This document shows, piece by piece, positions 9,038 to 17,566 of a stretch of DNA of 64,000 bases. The notes below the pieces were generated by a model. That model worked only from the letters and a program-made list of their open reading frames with translations. It ran no database searches and had not been told where the DNA came from. The position numbers and the translations under genes are program-made. Source of the stretch: Bacteroides sp. MSB163 (GTDB lineage Bacteria; Bacteroidota; Bacteroidia; Bacteroidales; Bacteroidaceae); the NCBI RefSeq assembly GCF_036416795.1, contig NZ_CP143867.1:4766001-4830000 (forward strand). Reading direction: 5' to 3'. How positions within the stretch are numbered: the first letter of the stretch is position 1; each line of letters begins with the position of its first letter.

Positions 9038-9235
9038 TTAATCAACACCTGGCATTGAACAATACACATAATAACCTTCCTTAATACAAGTTATTTTAAC
9101 GTCAAATCCATCTGGGTCAATTCCGTCTGTGCTGATGCAAATACTATCTCCTACTTTCCCTAATAGCTCTTCTATTTCCACCTCAAAGCTGAACTGACCA
9201 GCTTCAACGATATAGAGATACGACTTTTTATCCAT
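9038..9235 (-). CDS. Small phage protein next to the repressor
   Basis: A 65-residue acidic protein (MDKKSYLYIVEAGQF) with alternating strands and no membrane segment. It starts one base after the repressor gene stops, so it is co-transcribed with it and should be made in the lysogen. That position suits an immunity or exclusion accessory protein, but this is inference from location only. I do not recognise the family. Confidence 0.6.
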   Translation of the reverse strand: MDKKSYLYIVEAGQFSFEVEIEELLGKVGDSICISTDGIDPDGFDVKITCIKEGYYVYCSMPGVD

Positions 9236-9236
9236 A

Positions 9237-9617
9237 TTACTTTTGCTTTTGGATTAATATTTGAATTGTTCTCTCTTTCTCAGTTATCACCCTCTCTTTT
9301 TCTTCTAAAAGAGCGTTAAGATGCTCTATCTCTTTGCGGCACTCACTTAAAGTTATATCTCCTGATATCTTGTTGCCATTACCTTTAACTTGATGCCCAA
9401 TACTTACCCCTAAAGAATTAGTTTCTCTATCAAAAAAATAGTCTATTGGTACATTAAAATAATCTGCTATAATTTCTAGATTGTCAGCACCAGGGATTGA
9501 AGTGTTATTAAGCCAAACATATAAATTTGATTTAGATATACTTGTATCTTTTATAAACTGTGCTTGGCTTATATTTCTATCTTCCAATAATCTTCTTATT
9601 TTATCAGGATTAAACAT
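9237..9617 (-). CDS. XRE-family phage repressor
   Basis: A 126-residue DNA-binding protein. Residues 1-60 form an XRE helix-turn-helix (IRRLLEDRNISQAQFIKDTS, SKSNLYVWLNN, ADNLEIIADYFNVPIDYFF). The C-terminal 40 residues are a Glu/Lys-rich coiled coil (about 90-126) that probably dimerises it. There is no LexA/CI-type peptidase domain, so induction by self-cleavage is unlikely. It is transcribed away from the early genes, with operator-like repeats in between. Its likely job is to keep the early promoter silent in the lysogen. Confidence 0.85.
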   Translation of the reverse strand: MFNPDKIRRLLEDRNISQAQFIKDTSISKSNLYVWLNNTSIPGADNLEIIADYFNVPIDYFFDRETNSLGVSIGHQVKGNGNKISGDITLSECRKEIEHLNALLEEKERVITEKERTIQILIQKQK

Positions 9618-9630
9618 GCTATATTATTTA

Positions 9631-9698
9631 TATTGGGTTTAAATAACGGGATTGGGTTAAAATAATAAGATTAATATTTTGATATTGGATTATTATTT
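9631..9698. promoter_or_regulatory. Three operator-like repeats between repressor and early genes
   Basis: Similar 16-bp units: TATTGGGTTTAAATAA (9631-9646), GATTGGGTTAAAATAA (9650-9665) and TATTGGATTATTATTT (9683-9698). The first is also part of a TTATTTA/TAAATAA dyad. The third lies inside the spacer of the early promoter. They are the natural binding sites for the adjacent repressor. Confidence 0.6.
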
Positions 9699-9708
9699 TA
9701 GACCTTTG
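9677..9708 (+). promoter_or_regulatory. Early phage promoter
   Basis: TTTTG (9677-9681), a 19-base spacer and GACCTTTG (9701-9708). The -7 box lacks the leading TA of the consensus, but the spacing is right and the box is about 40 bp before the first early gene. Confidence 0.5.
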
Positions 9709-9748
9709 CGTTATAAATATAATAACAATAATTGTAACATTTAAGATT

Positions 9749-9949
9749 ATGAACGAAAAAACATCAAAAATGGTACCTAAATACCATTACGACCAAATGG
9801 AGAAAGCCACGAGACTGAAGCTCCGTGATGAGTTCCTAAAAAGAAGCGGTATGTCATTAATTACGTTCTATGACAAATTAAGAAAAGACTCTTTCAAGCC
9901 TTTGGAAAGAGAACTATATGAGAACATTTTCATAATTCAACAAAATTAA
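9749..9949 (+). CDS. First early phage protein, unknown
   Basis: A 66-residue basic protein (MNEKTSKMVPKYHYDQMEK), predicted helical, with the segment FLKRSGMSLITFYDKLRKD that looks like a small helix-turn-helix. It is the first gene behind the early promoter, where Cro-like or anti-repressor proteins usually lie. The role is a guess from size and position. Confidence 0.6.
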   Translation: MNEKTSKMVPKYHYDQMEKATRLKLRDEFLKRSGMSLITFYDKLRKDSFKPLERELYENIFIIQQN

Positions 9950-9963
9950 GAATCAATCAAATT

Positions 9964-10224
9964 ATGGATGAATTTAAAAGAATACCCTTTGGCGGTAATC
10001 CCTATGCGGATTTTGAATTTTTCAAATTAGAATTAAAAGTGAGTGAAATAAAATATACCCCAGAGCAGATTTATGCACACTTTGAATTCATAAACGGGTG
10101 CAAAGTAGATGTACAAGGTACATTTTATCCCTCACTAATTCGCAAAGCTGTAGTTCAAGTTCACGAAATGGAGCACACAAATATTGCAAACTCATCACGT
10201 TGTGGAATTCATGCCGATAACTAA
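9964..10224 (+). CDS. Early phage protein, unknown
   Basis: An 86-residue protein (MDEFKRIPFGGNPYADFEFF) of mixed alpha/beta character. Its end overlaps the start of the next gene by 14 bp, which indicates translational linkage. No recognised domain. Confidence 0.55.
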   Translation: MDEFKRIPFGGNPYADFEFFKLELKVSEIKYTPEQIYAHFEFINGCKVDVQGTFYPSLIRKAVVQVHEMEHTNIANSSRCGIHADN

Positions 10225-10600
10225 CATCGAGTTCTACAGCACCCCCGAAGGTGATGTGATGATGAAAGAATTAGGTCTTCCAGCGGTTGTGCTCAGTGAG
10301 AACAACCGCCCGACCATCGAATATATGCTTTCCATCATCCGCGACCGCTACCCCAAGGCACATGCTAGATTGATGAAGCTCTATTCAGCCAGTACGATGA
10401 ACCGCTGGCATTACGAGTTCCGTGTGGTGCACCGTTTTATCCGCTGTAACTTCGGGGAGTATGATCAGTATAACCTTGACATAAACAAAGATGGCCAGTT
10501 TGTATTCGAAGAAGTAAAGTGTCCGCTGCGGGGTGAGTGCGAGCATGAAGAATACCTTGGCATGAGTGTAGAAGAGCTATTTCCAACAACTAAAAAATAA
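10211..10600 (+). CDS. Truncated paralogue of the LuxR-like regulator
   Basis: A 129-residue protein (start MPITNIEFYSTPEGDVMM). Its first about 113 residues are nearly identical to the protein at 10837-11397, but it ends in a different 16-residue tail (EYLGMSVEELFPTTKK) and lacks the LuxR helix-turn-helix. The start at 10211 aligns with the paralogue. It may act as a dominant-negative partner or as a sensor-only form that forms mixed dimers with the full version; that is inference. Confidence 0.65.
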   Translation: MPITNIEFYSTPEGDVMMKELGLPAVVLSENNRPTIEYMLSIIRDRYPKAHARLMKLYSASTMNRWHYEFRVVHRFIRCNFGEYDQYNLDINKDGQFVFEEVKCPLRGECEHEEYLGMSVEELFPTTKK

Positions 10601-11179
10601 CAGAATATGAAACTAACTTTACTTACAGCCGAAAAAGCAAAAAAGATTGCTGATAACAATGAAGAATTGGATGATTTATTGGATCGAATCTTTGAAAAAG
10701 CATTCATAGGAAAATATTGCTTATATCTATCAGAAAAAATTTCTGACGAAATTGTGACCGAACTAAAAGAACTTGGATATAAAGTCGAATTTATAGGAGA
10801 ATCAAATCCTATATGTACTATAAGATGGAGTTTTTTATGAATGAGATAGCCAACATCGAATTCTACAACACCCCCGAAGGTGACGTGATGATGAAAGAAT
10901 TAGGTTTTCCAGCGGTTGTGCTCAGTGAGAACAACCGTCCGACCATCGAATATATGCTTTCCATCATCCGCGACCGCTACCCCAAGGCACATGCCAGATT
11001 GATGAAGCTCTATCCAGCCAGTACGATGAACCGCTGGCATTACGAGTTCCGCGTGGTACACCGTTTCATCCGTTGCAACTTCGGGGAGTATGATCAGTAT
11101 AACCTTGACATAAACAAAGATGGCCAGTTTGTATTCGAAGAGGTAAAGTGTCCGCTGCGGGGGGAGTGCGAGCATGAAG
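10223..11179 (+). repeat. Pair of 328-bp direct repeats
   Basis: Bases 10223-10550 and 10852-11179 are nearly identical and the same length, with only scattered substitutions. They encode the shared part of two regulators and enclose a 77-residue gene. Identity ends abruptly at GAGCATGAAG in both copies. Confidence 0.85.
10607..10840 (+). CDS. Small phage protein between the duplicated regulators
   Basis: A 77-residue mostly helical protein (MKLTLLTAEKAKKIADNNEELDD in its N-terminal part). Its stop codon overlaps the ATG of the next gene (ATGA at 10837-10840), so translation is probably coupled. It is enclosed by the two direct repeats and would be lost if they recombined. No family recognised. 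Confidence 0.6.
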   Translation: MKLTLLTAEKAKKIADNNEELDDLLDRIFEKAFIGKYCLYLSEKISDEIVTELKELGYKVEFIGESNPICTIRWSFL

Positions 11180-11397
11180 GAGTGATTTGTCGCCCGGAAC
11201 TTGATACGGCACTGAGTGAGCGTGAGATGGAGGTGTTTCGGCTCATTGTCTCCAACTACCAAACGGATGAGATTGCAGCAGATTTGCACATATCGCCTTA
11301 TACGGTGAATCGCCATCGCGAGAATATTAAAGCGAAAATCAAAGTTCGAAATGTGGGTGAGATGATAACTTATTGGCATCAGAATCAAATGAAATAG
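10837..11397 (+). CDS. LuxR-type (GerE) transcription regulator with phage N-terminal domain
   Basis: A 186-residue protein. Residues 1-115 form a domain shared with the upstream paralogue (IEFYNTPEGDVMMKELGF, FRVVHRFIRCNFGEYDQYN). The C-terminal 65 residues are a typical GerE helix-turn-helix: LSEREMEVFRLIVSNYQTDE followed by IAADLHISPYTVNRHRENIK. The ATGA overlap with the previous stop decides the start at 10837. Early position suggests it switches on replication or late genes. Domain call is strong; the target promoter is unknown. Confidence 0.8.
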   Translation: MNEIANIEFYNTPEGDVMMKELGFPAVVLSENNRPTIEYMLSIIRDRYPKAHARLMKLYPASTMNRWHYEFRVVHRFIRCNFGEYDQYNLDINKDGQFVFEEVKCPLRGECEHEGVICRPELDTALSEREMEVFRLIVSNYQTDEIAADLHISPYTVNRHRENIKAKIKVRNVGEMITYWHQNQMK

Positions 11398-11441
11398 CAA
11401 TAATATTTAGACTGCTTACAAACTATCAATTCTAAATAACA

Positions 11442-11645
11442 ATGAATCAAATGGATATAAAATTAAGCAAGATGCAGTTTATTCATTTAGAACATATCTG
11501 CAAAAAAGGATGGGGTGGTTATAGCAAACCATCCGATGAATTAGACGAAATGGTAGAAAACGGTTTATTGACAAAATCGGCTGGACCATTCGGAGATGTT
11601 GTTTATCGTCCAACTAACAAGGGATATGAGTTAATAAATTCCTAA
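11442..11645 (+). CDS. Small phage protein, winged-helix-like
   Basis: A 67-residue protein (MNQMDIKLSKMQFIHLEHIC). The pattern DELDEMVENGLLTKSAGPFG then VVYRPTNKGYEL resembles a short winged helix, in which a helix is followed by a hairpin ending in a ...T.KG motif. DNA binding is therefore possible but not shown. Confidence 0.5.
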   Translation: MNQMDIKLSKMQFIHLEHICKKGWGGYSKPSDELDEMVENGLLTKSAGPFGDVVYRPTNKGYELINS

Positions 11646-11664
11646 TAAAATTATTGAAAATATC

Positions 11665-12693
11665 ATGACTACATCATTAATTCAATTTCACAAAACAGAT
11701 AATGTCTGTCATTATGAACTAACTCAAGAAGGTAAAAAATGCCAGTTCCTCCAGTTCTTGATTAATACCAGTAACTTCACTTGGCGCAAAATACCGGAAG
11801 AAATCACTGAAGAAGACAAACGGCAAGAAGCCTCTATCCTATTGAGCAAACTTTGTGCTATTGGGTACTTGATTTTTCAGAAAAAGAGACCGGATGTTTC
11901 GCGTGCAGTCATTGCAACCGATTACATGAACAAAGAACCCGGACGGAGTGGGAAAACCTTATTTGTGAATTTCATAGCCAAGTTCATTCAAGCAGAACAC
12001 ATAACTGGTAGATTCATCGATATAAATAATGCTTTTATTTGGAATGACCTATCCTCACAGACCAAACTCGTTGTGCTTGATGATCTACCGGAAAACTTTG
12101 AATTTGATTGGTTATTTCCATGTATTAATGGAGACTGGGTGATCAATAGAAAAGGAAAACAAGTAGATATGATCCCTTATTCATATTCTCCCAAAATAGT
12201 TATCACAACTTTCTCGGAGATAGCTGGCAAAGGAGTTAGTGTCGATTATAGGAAATGGGAACTTCCCTTTTCTGATTATTACAATGCCAGCCATAGCCCC
12301 ATTGATGATTTCGGAAAATGTTTCTTCACAGACTGGGATATCGAAGACTGGAAGTATGCTTATATGTTGATCGCTGACTGCGTACAACTTTATTTGAATT
12401 ATGGGCCAGTATTAACTCAGGAAATTCTATGGGAAAGTAAAATAGAAGTTGAAATAGGAACGGATTTTGTTTCCTGGGCAGACATCTATTTTTCAAATCC
12501 TTCATATCTAAATCAGACCATCTCCAGAAAAAAGTTATATGAACTATTTTTGAAAGAGGATGGTAAGAGACGTACATGTGTCTCATCTACAGCTTTCAAA
12601 CACAAGCTGGCTAAATATTGCAATGCAAAAAAGATAGCTTTTAGCACACAAATTTCAAATGGAACTGAGTTCTTTTCTTTCTCAAAAGTATAA
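11665..12693 (+). CDS. Stand-alone helicase-domain paralogue of the phage primase-helicase
   Basis: A 342-residue protein that aligns along its whole length with the C-terminal third of the primase-helicase at 13816-16857. Shared landmarks are CQFLQFLINTSNFTWRK, the Walker A motif GRSGKT (near residue 94), AFIWNDL, Walker B LVVLDD (near 135), INGDWVINRKG and PIDDFGKCFFTDWD. Relative to the big protein it lacks the zinc-finger and Toprim parts. It keeps both ATPase motifs, so it is probably active. It may be a helicase loader, a mixed-ring subunit or a competitor of the full protein; the sequence does not decide. Confidence 0.78.
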   Translation: MTTSLIQFHKTDNVCHYELTQEGKKCQFLQFLINTSNFTWRKIPEEITEEDKRQEASILLSKLCAIGYLIFQKKRPDVSRAVIATDYMNKEPGRSGKTLFVNFIAKFIQAEHITGRFIDINNAFIWNDLSSQTKLVVLDDLPENFEFDWLFPCINGDWVINRKGKQVDMIPYSYSPKIVITTFSEIAGKGVSVDYRKWELPFSDYYNASHSPIDDFGKCFFTDWDIEDWKYAYMLIADCVQLYLNYGPVLTQEILWESKIEVEIGTDFVSWADIYFSNPSYLNQTISRKKLYELFLKEDGKRRTCVSSTAFKHKLAKYCNAKKIAFSTQISNGTEFFSFSKV

Positions 12694-12703
12694 TTGAATA
12701 AAA

Positions 12704-12991
12704 ATGGAAAATATTAATATTAAAGCAAAAATAGAAGAATTTGCAATTGACTGCGCCAATTACAAATTGAATGGCCTCTGTATCCTCTCTCAAAAGGAAA
12801 AGGATAAATCTGCATTAGCAGCTGTAGTGTGTGGGAACCCGGTAGATATTGCAATGGCCATAATAAAGGCTATGAATGAAGAACCTCTAATGGCAAAAAT
12901 AATAGAGGCTGCCGTTGAGTACCAGAAACACTTGGATGAGCTTGATGATTCTGATATAGATGAATTATTAAAAGAATATCATAAAAACTAA
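12704..12991 (+). CDS. Small acidic phage protein
   Basis: A 95-residue protein (MENINIKAKIEEFAIDCANY) with a very acidic C-terminus (ELDDSDIDELLKEY). Similar short host-like proteins are common in Bacteroidales phage replication clusters, but I cannot name a family. It starts 10 bp after the helicase paralogue. Confidence 0.55.
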   Translation: MENINIKAKIEEFAIDCANYKLNGLCILSQKEKDKSALAAVVCGNPVDIAMAIIKAMNEEPLMAKIIEAAVEYQKHLDELDDSDIDELLKEYHKN

Positions 12992-12993
12992 AG

Positions 12994-13395
12994 ATGAAAA
13001 TACACTATTTCTATAGAAGAGAATATAACAAAGGGTTTTACAATCTTGAACTTGTGGCCTGGCTGGAAGAGACTGAAATATCAAGGCTGGGTTATAGCAG
13101 ATTAAGCTTTACCCGGTTGGAAAGATTGAGAATCTTTCTATCAAAGGACGATCGTTATCATTGTCACACTATGAAGCATGACTTCGGAGAAAACAGTTGC
13201 TATGGTCATTATGCTCATACACGTGAAGAACTGAATGAAGCTATGCATAAAGAAGAATTACTTCCTATCGACGGTCGGAACTATGAAAGATTCCGGAGAG
13301 TGGCTATCGGCCTTTATCGTAAACAGTCTTTAGTGGATTTCTCTAAATTCAAAGGGAAGCAAAATTATACGATTAAGCAGCTAATAGGTGATTAA
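12994..13395 (+). CDS. Phage protein of unknown function
   Basis: A 133-residue basic protein (MKIHYFYRREYNKGFYNLEL). It contains several His and Cys residues in the middle (YHCHTMKHDFGENSCYGHY), which could bind a metal, but no known zinc-finger spacing. It starts 2 bp after the previous gene and is part of the replication operon. Confidence 0.55.
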   Translation: MKIHYFYRREYNKGFYNLELVAWLEETEISRLGYSRLSFTRLERLRIFLSKDDRYHCHTMKHDFGENSCYGHYAHTREELNEAMHKEELLPIDGRNYERFRRVAIGLYRKQSLVDFSKFKGKQNYTIKQLIGD

Positions 13396-13415
13396 CTTTT
13401 ATATATAGGGCAACT

Positions 13416-13757
13416 ATGGCAGAAGACAATCTTGCACTCGATACCCCTATCGAGACCTTATTCAAATACCTGCTCAAAGATTATCACAGAGAGCAACAGC
13501 GCACCCTGTATCTGGAGGGGCAAATCAGAAGTGTGCTGAAGCGGAATGCTTACCTGGAACAGGAAATCGGCAAGGTAAAACAGCAGCTACTGAAGAAGAT
13601 AGAAAGGAGTGAGAAACAAATTGATTATTCGCAAGAAATCAGCCAGCTACACCAGGCTGTTTCCTGCCGGAACAATACCATTGAGCAACTCAGAAATGAG
13701 AATGCCCGGCTGAAAAATGAACTCGATACGTATATGCTGTTTCTTGGCAAAATTTAA
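13416..13757 (+). CDS. Coiled-coil phage protein
   Basis: A 113-residue protein that is coiled coil over most of its length (QRTLYLEGQIRSVLKRNAYL, then IEQLRNENARLKNELD). It lies 58 bp ahead of the primase-helicase gene. A structural or adaptor role in the replication complex is plausible but unproven. Confidence 0.6.
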   Translation: MAEDNLALDTPIETLFKYLLKDYHREQQRTLYLEGQIRSVLKRNAYLEQEIGKVKQQLLKKIERSEKQIDYSQEISQLHQAVSCRNNTIEQLRNENARLKNELDTYMLFLGKI

Positions 13758-13815
13758 GTCCTATTACTTAATCCTAAAAACAGTGTAATTCGTAGCGGCA
13801 ACATATAAAACTCTT

Positions 13816-16800
13816 ATGTACTTTACTAAAGATGATATAAAACGGATCAAGGAAGCTTCCAAAGGGAAGCTTCTTGATGTTATCGGTGACTTTCACGAAC
13901 TACGGAAACGAGGCGCTGAATATAAGTGCGAATGTCCCAAATGCCACGGACAGGAGAAGCTACATATTTCTCCGGCCAAACAGATTTTCAAATGCTTCAG
14001 TTGCCCGGATATAAAGGGCAAGGAACCGCTGGACTATTTGCAGAGGGCGGAAGATATGCAATTTCTGGAAGCCCTCGACCACCTGGCACGCAAATTTAAT
14101 GTACTACTTGATCCCAAACCGGAGAAAAAGCCAGCCAAGCCTGCTAAAATGAAGAAACAAAGCAAAGAGGCCAAAGGAGAAAGCATTGATACATTCTGCG
14201 CCCGTATGCTTGCCGGTAGCGGACTGACATATCAGGATGTAACGGCACATATCTTCAAGAAGGGAGATACACAGAGTCTTTTTGAGGCAAAAACTTTCCG
14301 TCCGGGAACCATTGATGAATATGGTAATATCGTTGATGGGGATGATGTCATTATCGAATACTATGATCTGGACGGTATGCCGGTTACCTATATGCGCAAA
14401 TTACCGGGACGTGGCAAGCAGGAACTCAAGGTGTATTATCGGGTCCGCTGGCAGTTCCCGGACGAACACCGGGACAAGGAAGGGAAACCGTTCAAATACA
14501 AATCTCCTGCCGGTAGTGGTACGCCCATATACATTCCGGAACGCATGAGGCAGATGTATAAAAAGAAAGAGCAGTTTCCGAGACTCTACATCCAGGAAGG
14601 GGAAAAGAAGGCGGAGAAGGCTTGTAAACACGGCATTCCCTCAATAGCGGTTAGCGGTATTCAGAACCTGGGACAGAAAGGGGCATTGCCGGAAGATCTT
14701 GTCAAGATTATCACCGTTTGCGGTGTTAAGGAAGTGGCCTTCATTTTTGATTCAGACTGGAATGATCTGTCCAACAATATAAAGTTCAATACTCCTGTTG
14801 ATACACGCCCCCGGTGTTTTTTCTCTGCCGCCCGAAATTTCAAAGAATACATGCGGATGCTGAAGAACCGCGGTATCATGGTGGAAATATTCATTGGCCA
14901 CATTAATAAGAATGATGAAGGTGACAAGGGATTGGATGATCTGTTGGCAAACAAACTGAGCGGCCATGAAGAAGAACTTGCCAAGGATATAGAATTTGCC
15001 TGCAATGAGAAATCTGGAATTGGCAAGTATGTAGAAATATTTAAAATTACTACATGGAACGATCAGAAACTACGTGAGTTATGGAATCTGCATAGTCACG
15101 AAAAATTTGCTGAGCAACACCGCGAAGTTTTACAGGAACTTCCGGAGTTTATCTTTGGCCGGTATGCCTATAAGTTTGACGAAAGCGGCAGGGTGGTATC
15201 CGCCCTACCCTATGATGAAGATGAAAAATTCTGGAATGAAGACTATAAGGAAACGAACGGCAACAGAATACCTGTGTTTGAATACGATTATGTGGCCGCC
15301 AAAACCTTTTTTCAAAACCGGGGGATCGGGCGATATCGTTTGCTCGATACCAAATTATGGACGTATATCCATCTGGATCCGCCAATAGTCCGGACTATTG
15401 ACGTAGAAGATGCACGCGATTTCATGTTTGCCTTTGCCGAACAGAATTGTAGCCGCTTTGTCAATAATCAGTTACTCAAGGGAGGCTCGCAATATGTCGG
15501 ACCATTCCAGATGTCAAGACTTGCTTTCATCCAACCCAATTTTATATCCCCGTCCCGTGATGAACAATACTTCTATTTCCGTGACCGCTGTTGGCATATA
15601 ACCCAGCATGAAGTCAAAGAAGTGGGCTACGAAAGTATTACTCACCAGATATGGGAAGAACAGCGGAAAAACACCGATGCCAAATACCTCGGCCATCCCC
15701 TTATTGCCTTCAGAGAACAAGACGGCAAATATGATTATGAACTCTCTCCGGAAGGAAAGAAATGTCATTATCTGCAATTCCTGATCAATACCAGTAATTT
15801 TACCTGGAGAAAAAAGCCTGAAGAGATTGAAGAAGGCGAACTTTATGAAAATAATCTCCACCTGCTCAGTAAAATGTGTGCTATTGGCTATATGCTGATG
15901 GAGTGCAAGGACGCGAACGTGACACGTGCCGTTATTGGCATGGACGGCAAGCAGTCGGAAGTGGGCGATAGTAACGGCCGTAGCGGTAAATCGCTTGTTG
16001 GCGAATTAATGCGCCAGGTAGTCGATACAGTCTATATATCCGGAAAACGGACGGATATCTTCAATGACAGTTTCATTTGGAATGATATTGATGAACAGAC
16101 CCGTCTGGTGTTTATTGATGATGTTATGCAGAATTTCAATTTTGAGTTCCTGTTTCCTAACCTTACCGGTGACTGGACTGTAAACAAGAAGGGAGGCGCG
16201 CGTATCACCTATCCTTTCGCAAAGTCTCCTAAAGTATATATTCCAACGAACCATGCTATCCGTGGTACGGGTTCCAGTTATACTGATCGGCAATGGCTGA
16301 TAGCTTTTTCCGATTTTTATAACGACCAGCATAAGCCTATGGATGATTTCGGGGTATTGTTCTTTTCCGAATGGGACTTCACGCAGTGGAACCTAACTTG
16401 GAACATGTTGGCCAACTGCATACAGCTTTACTTGAAATTTGGAGTTGTACAGGCACCGGGCGAACGCTTGCAGCAACGTAAGCTCAGACAAGAAATTGGC
16501 GAAACCCTTATATCCTGGGCGGATGAATATTTTAGCAGCGAAGAAAACCACCGCCGTACTCCCCGTAAGGAGATTTACGACAATTTCTGTAACTATGATC
16601 CGCAGCAACGCAAATTCATAAGTGCTACGGCATTTAAGGACAAATTGAAAAAATATTGCGAATGGAAAGGCTGGATATTCAATCCGCATAAATACGATGC
16701 AAAAAGCGGTTTACCCCTCTTCCTGGATAAAGACGGAAAACCGGTTATAGATGATAAATCCGGAGGTATTGAATACTTTACCATAGGAAAAGCAGCTGGC

Positions 16801-16857
16801 GAACTGACACCGCAGAGTGATCTTCCTGAAGCATCAACTAATAAGCTTGCATTCTGA
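13816..16857 (+). CDS. Phage primase-helicase
   Basis: A 1013-residue replication protein. The N-terminus has a CHC2-type zinc finger (CECPKCHG ... FKCFSCPD, about residues 37-64). A Toprim-like primase core follows, with QEGEKKAEKACKHG near 260 and FIFDSDW near 312. The C-terminal part has an SF3-like ATPase with Walker A GRSGKS (near 722) and Walker B LVFIDD (near 767). The protein should make primers and unwind DNA at the phage origin. The last gene of the module overlaps it by one base, and an iteron-rich origin candidate begins about 1 kb downstream. A shorter helicase-only paralogue lies four genes upstream. Confidence 0.86.
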   Translation: MYFTKDDIKRIKEASKGKLLDVIGDFHELRKRGAEYKCECPKCHGQEKLHISPAKQIFKCFSCPDIKGKEPLDYLQRAEDMQFLEALDHLARKFNVLLDPKPEKKPAKPAKMKKQSKEAKGESIDTFCARMLAGSGLTYQDVTAHIFKKGDTQSLFEAKTFRPGTIDEYGNIVDGDDVIIEYYDLDGMPVTYMRKLPGRGKQELKVYYRVRWQFPDEHRDKEGKPFKYKSPAGSGTPIYIPERMRQMYKKKEQFPRLYIQEGEKKAEKACKHGIPSIAVSGIQNLGQKGALPEDLVKIITVCGVKEVAFIFDSDWNDLSNNIKFNTPVDTRPRCFFSAARNFKEYMRMLKNRGIMVEIFIGHINKNDEGDKGLDDLLANKLSGHEEELAKDIEFACNEKSGIGKYVEIFKITTWNDQKLRELWNLHSHEKFAEQHREVLQELPEFIFGRYAYKFDESGRVVSALPYDEDEKFWNEDYKETNGNRIPVFEYDYVAAKTFFQNRGIGRYRLLDTKLWTYIHLDPPIVRTIDVEDARDFMFAFAEQNCSRFVNNQLLKGGSQYVGPFQMSRLAFIQPNFISPSRDEQYFYFRDRCWHITQHEVKEVGYESITHQIWEEQRKNTDAKYLGHPLIAFREQDGKYDYELSPEGKKCHYLQFLINTSNFTWRKKPEEIEEGELYENNLHLLSKMCAIGYMLMECKDANVTRAVIGMDGKQSEVGDSNGRSGKSLVGELMRQVVDTVYISGKRTDIFNDSFIWNDIDEQTRLVFIDDVMQNFNFEFLFPNLTGDWTVNKKGGARITYPFAKSPKVYIPTNHAIRGTGSSYTDRQWLIAFSDFYNDQHKPMDDFGVLFFSEWDFTQWNLTWNMLANCIQLYLKFGVVQAPGERLQQRKLRQEIGETLISWADEYFSSEENHRRTPRKEIYDNFCNYDPQQRKFISATAFKDKLKKYCEWKGWIFNPHKYDAKSGLPLFLDKDGKPVIDDKSGGIEYFTIGKAAGELTPQSDLPEASTNKLAF

Positions 16858-17177
16858 TGAACGATACACATTCCGATATTATAGCCCGGCTTATGCCTCT
16901 CTACGAGATGGCACCTGAACGTTTCATGGCGTTCTATGATGCAGTATATCTGATGTGTATTGACTTACCGGAAGGCGAGCAGTTCCGTATTTCAGATCGT
17001 TGTCAGGAAAAAGACCTGAAGCTGTTTCAGGATATCGTAAAAATACTCATTGCGGAACAACCATACGATGTGCATACAGGACAGTTGGAGTTGTCGGATG
17101 ATGTGGAGTACGTGAGACGGACAACGGGCTTTAGCCCCTCTGTAAATCGCTTCACTCCGAGACGGGAAAAGGAGTAG
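16857..17177 (+). CDS. Phage protein coupled to the primase-helicase
   Basis: A 106-residue protein (MNDTHSDIIARLMPLYEMAP). Its ATG overlaps the stop of the primase-helicase (TGATG), which implies coupled translation and a role in the replication complex. It is helical at the N-terminus and its tail is basic. No family recognised. Confidence 0.6.
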   Translation: MNDTHSDIIARLMPLYEMAPERFMAFYDAVYLMCIDLPEGEQFRISDRCQEKDLKLFQDIVKILIAEQPYDVHTGQLELSDDVEYVRRTTGFSPSVNRFTPRREKE

Positions 17178-17180
17178 ATT

Positions 17181-17243
17181 ATGCCAATTTACTACGATGT
17201 AAAGATACATATTTTCAATGAATTACGCAAGAAATCATGCTAA
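17181..17243 (+). CDS. Possible 20-codon micro-ORF
   Basis: ATG at 17181 through TAA at 17241-17243 (MPIYYDVKIHIFNELRKKSC). It fills the gap between two genes almost exactly and overlaps the next start by 7 bp. It may simply couple translation between them. Too short to judge coding status. Confidence 0.25.
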   Translation: MPIYYDVKIHIFNELRKKSC

Positions 17244-17566
17244 AAAAAGAGCATAAAATATTGGTGGTCGTTTCACCGGATCCGGTCGAACGCAAGCAGC
17301 TGTTGAGTCGCCTGGTAGTACGGCTTGGCTTTGCCCGCATTCCTTCAGATGCGGCAAAAATCATATCGAATGATATCTTCAGTATAGACCTGGCAACGGC
17401 CTATTTCGTTTTCTGTAGTAATTATAATTTTCGTGGGGCCGTACTCACTAACCAACGTTTATATGAAATGGCTGCACGGGGCCTGTGTGTAGTTGTAGGA
17501 GTCCGTTCAATTCCCCGTGAGTACGAGTTCATTTGCAGAGTATTCTATCCGGAGGACCTTCCATAA
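17237..17566 (+). CDS. Phage protein at the end of the replication operon
   Basis: A 109-residue protein (MLKKEHKILVVVSPDPVERK) with a start like a P-loop or receiver fold (hydrophobic strand followed by SPDPVERKQLL) but without a Walker A lysine/glycine signature. It is the last gene before the 604-bp non-coding region. The function is unknown. Confidence 0.55.
   Translation: MLKKEHKILVVVSPDPVERKQLLSRLVVRLGFARIPSDAAKIISNDIFSIDLATAYFVFCSNYNFRGAVLTNQRLYEMAARGLCVVVGVRSIPREYEFICRVFYPEDLP

Noticed and set aside
10607..10840. Insertion sequence between the direct repeats
   Set aside because: No transposase, no terminal inverted repeats; the small gene is in tight translational overlap with the next, so a simple duplication explains it.
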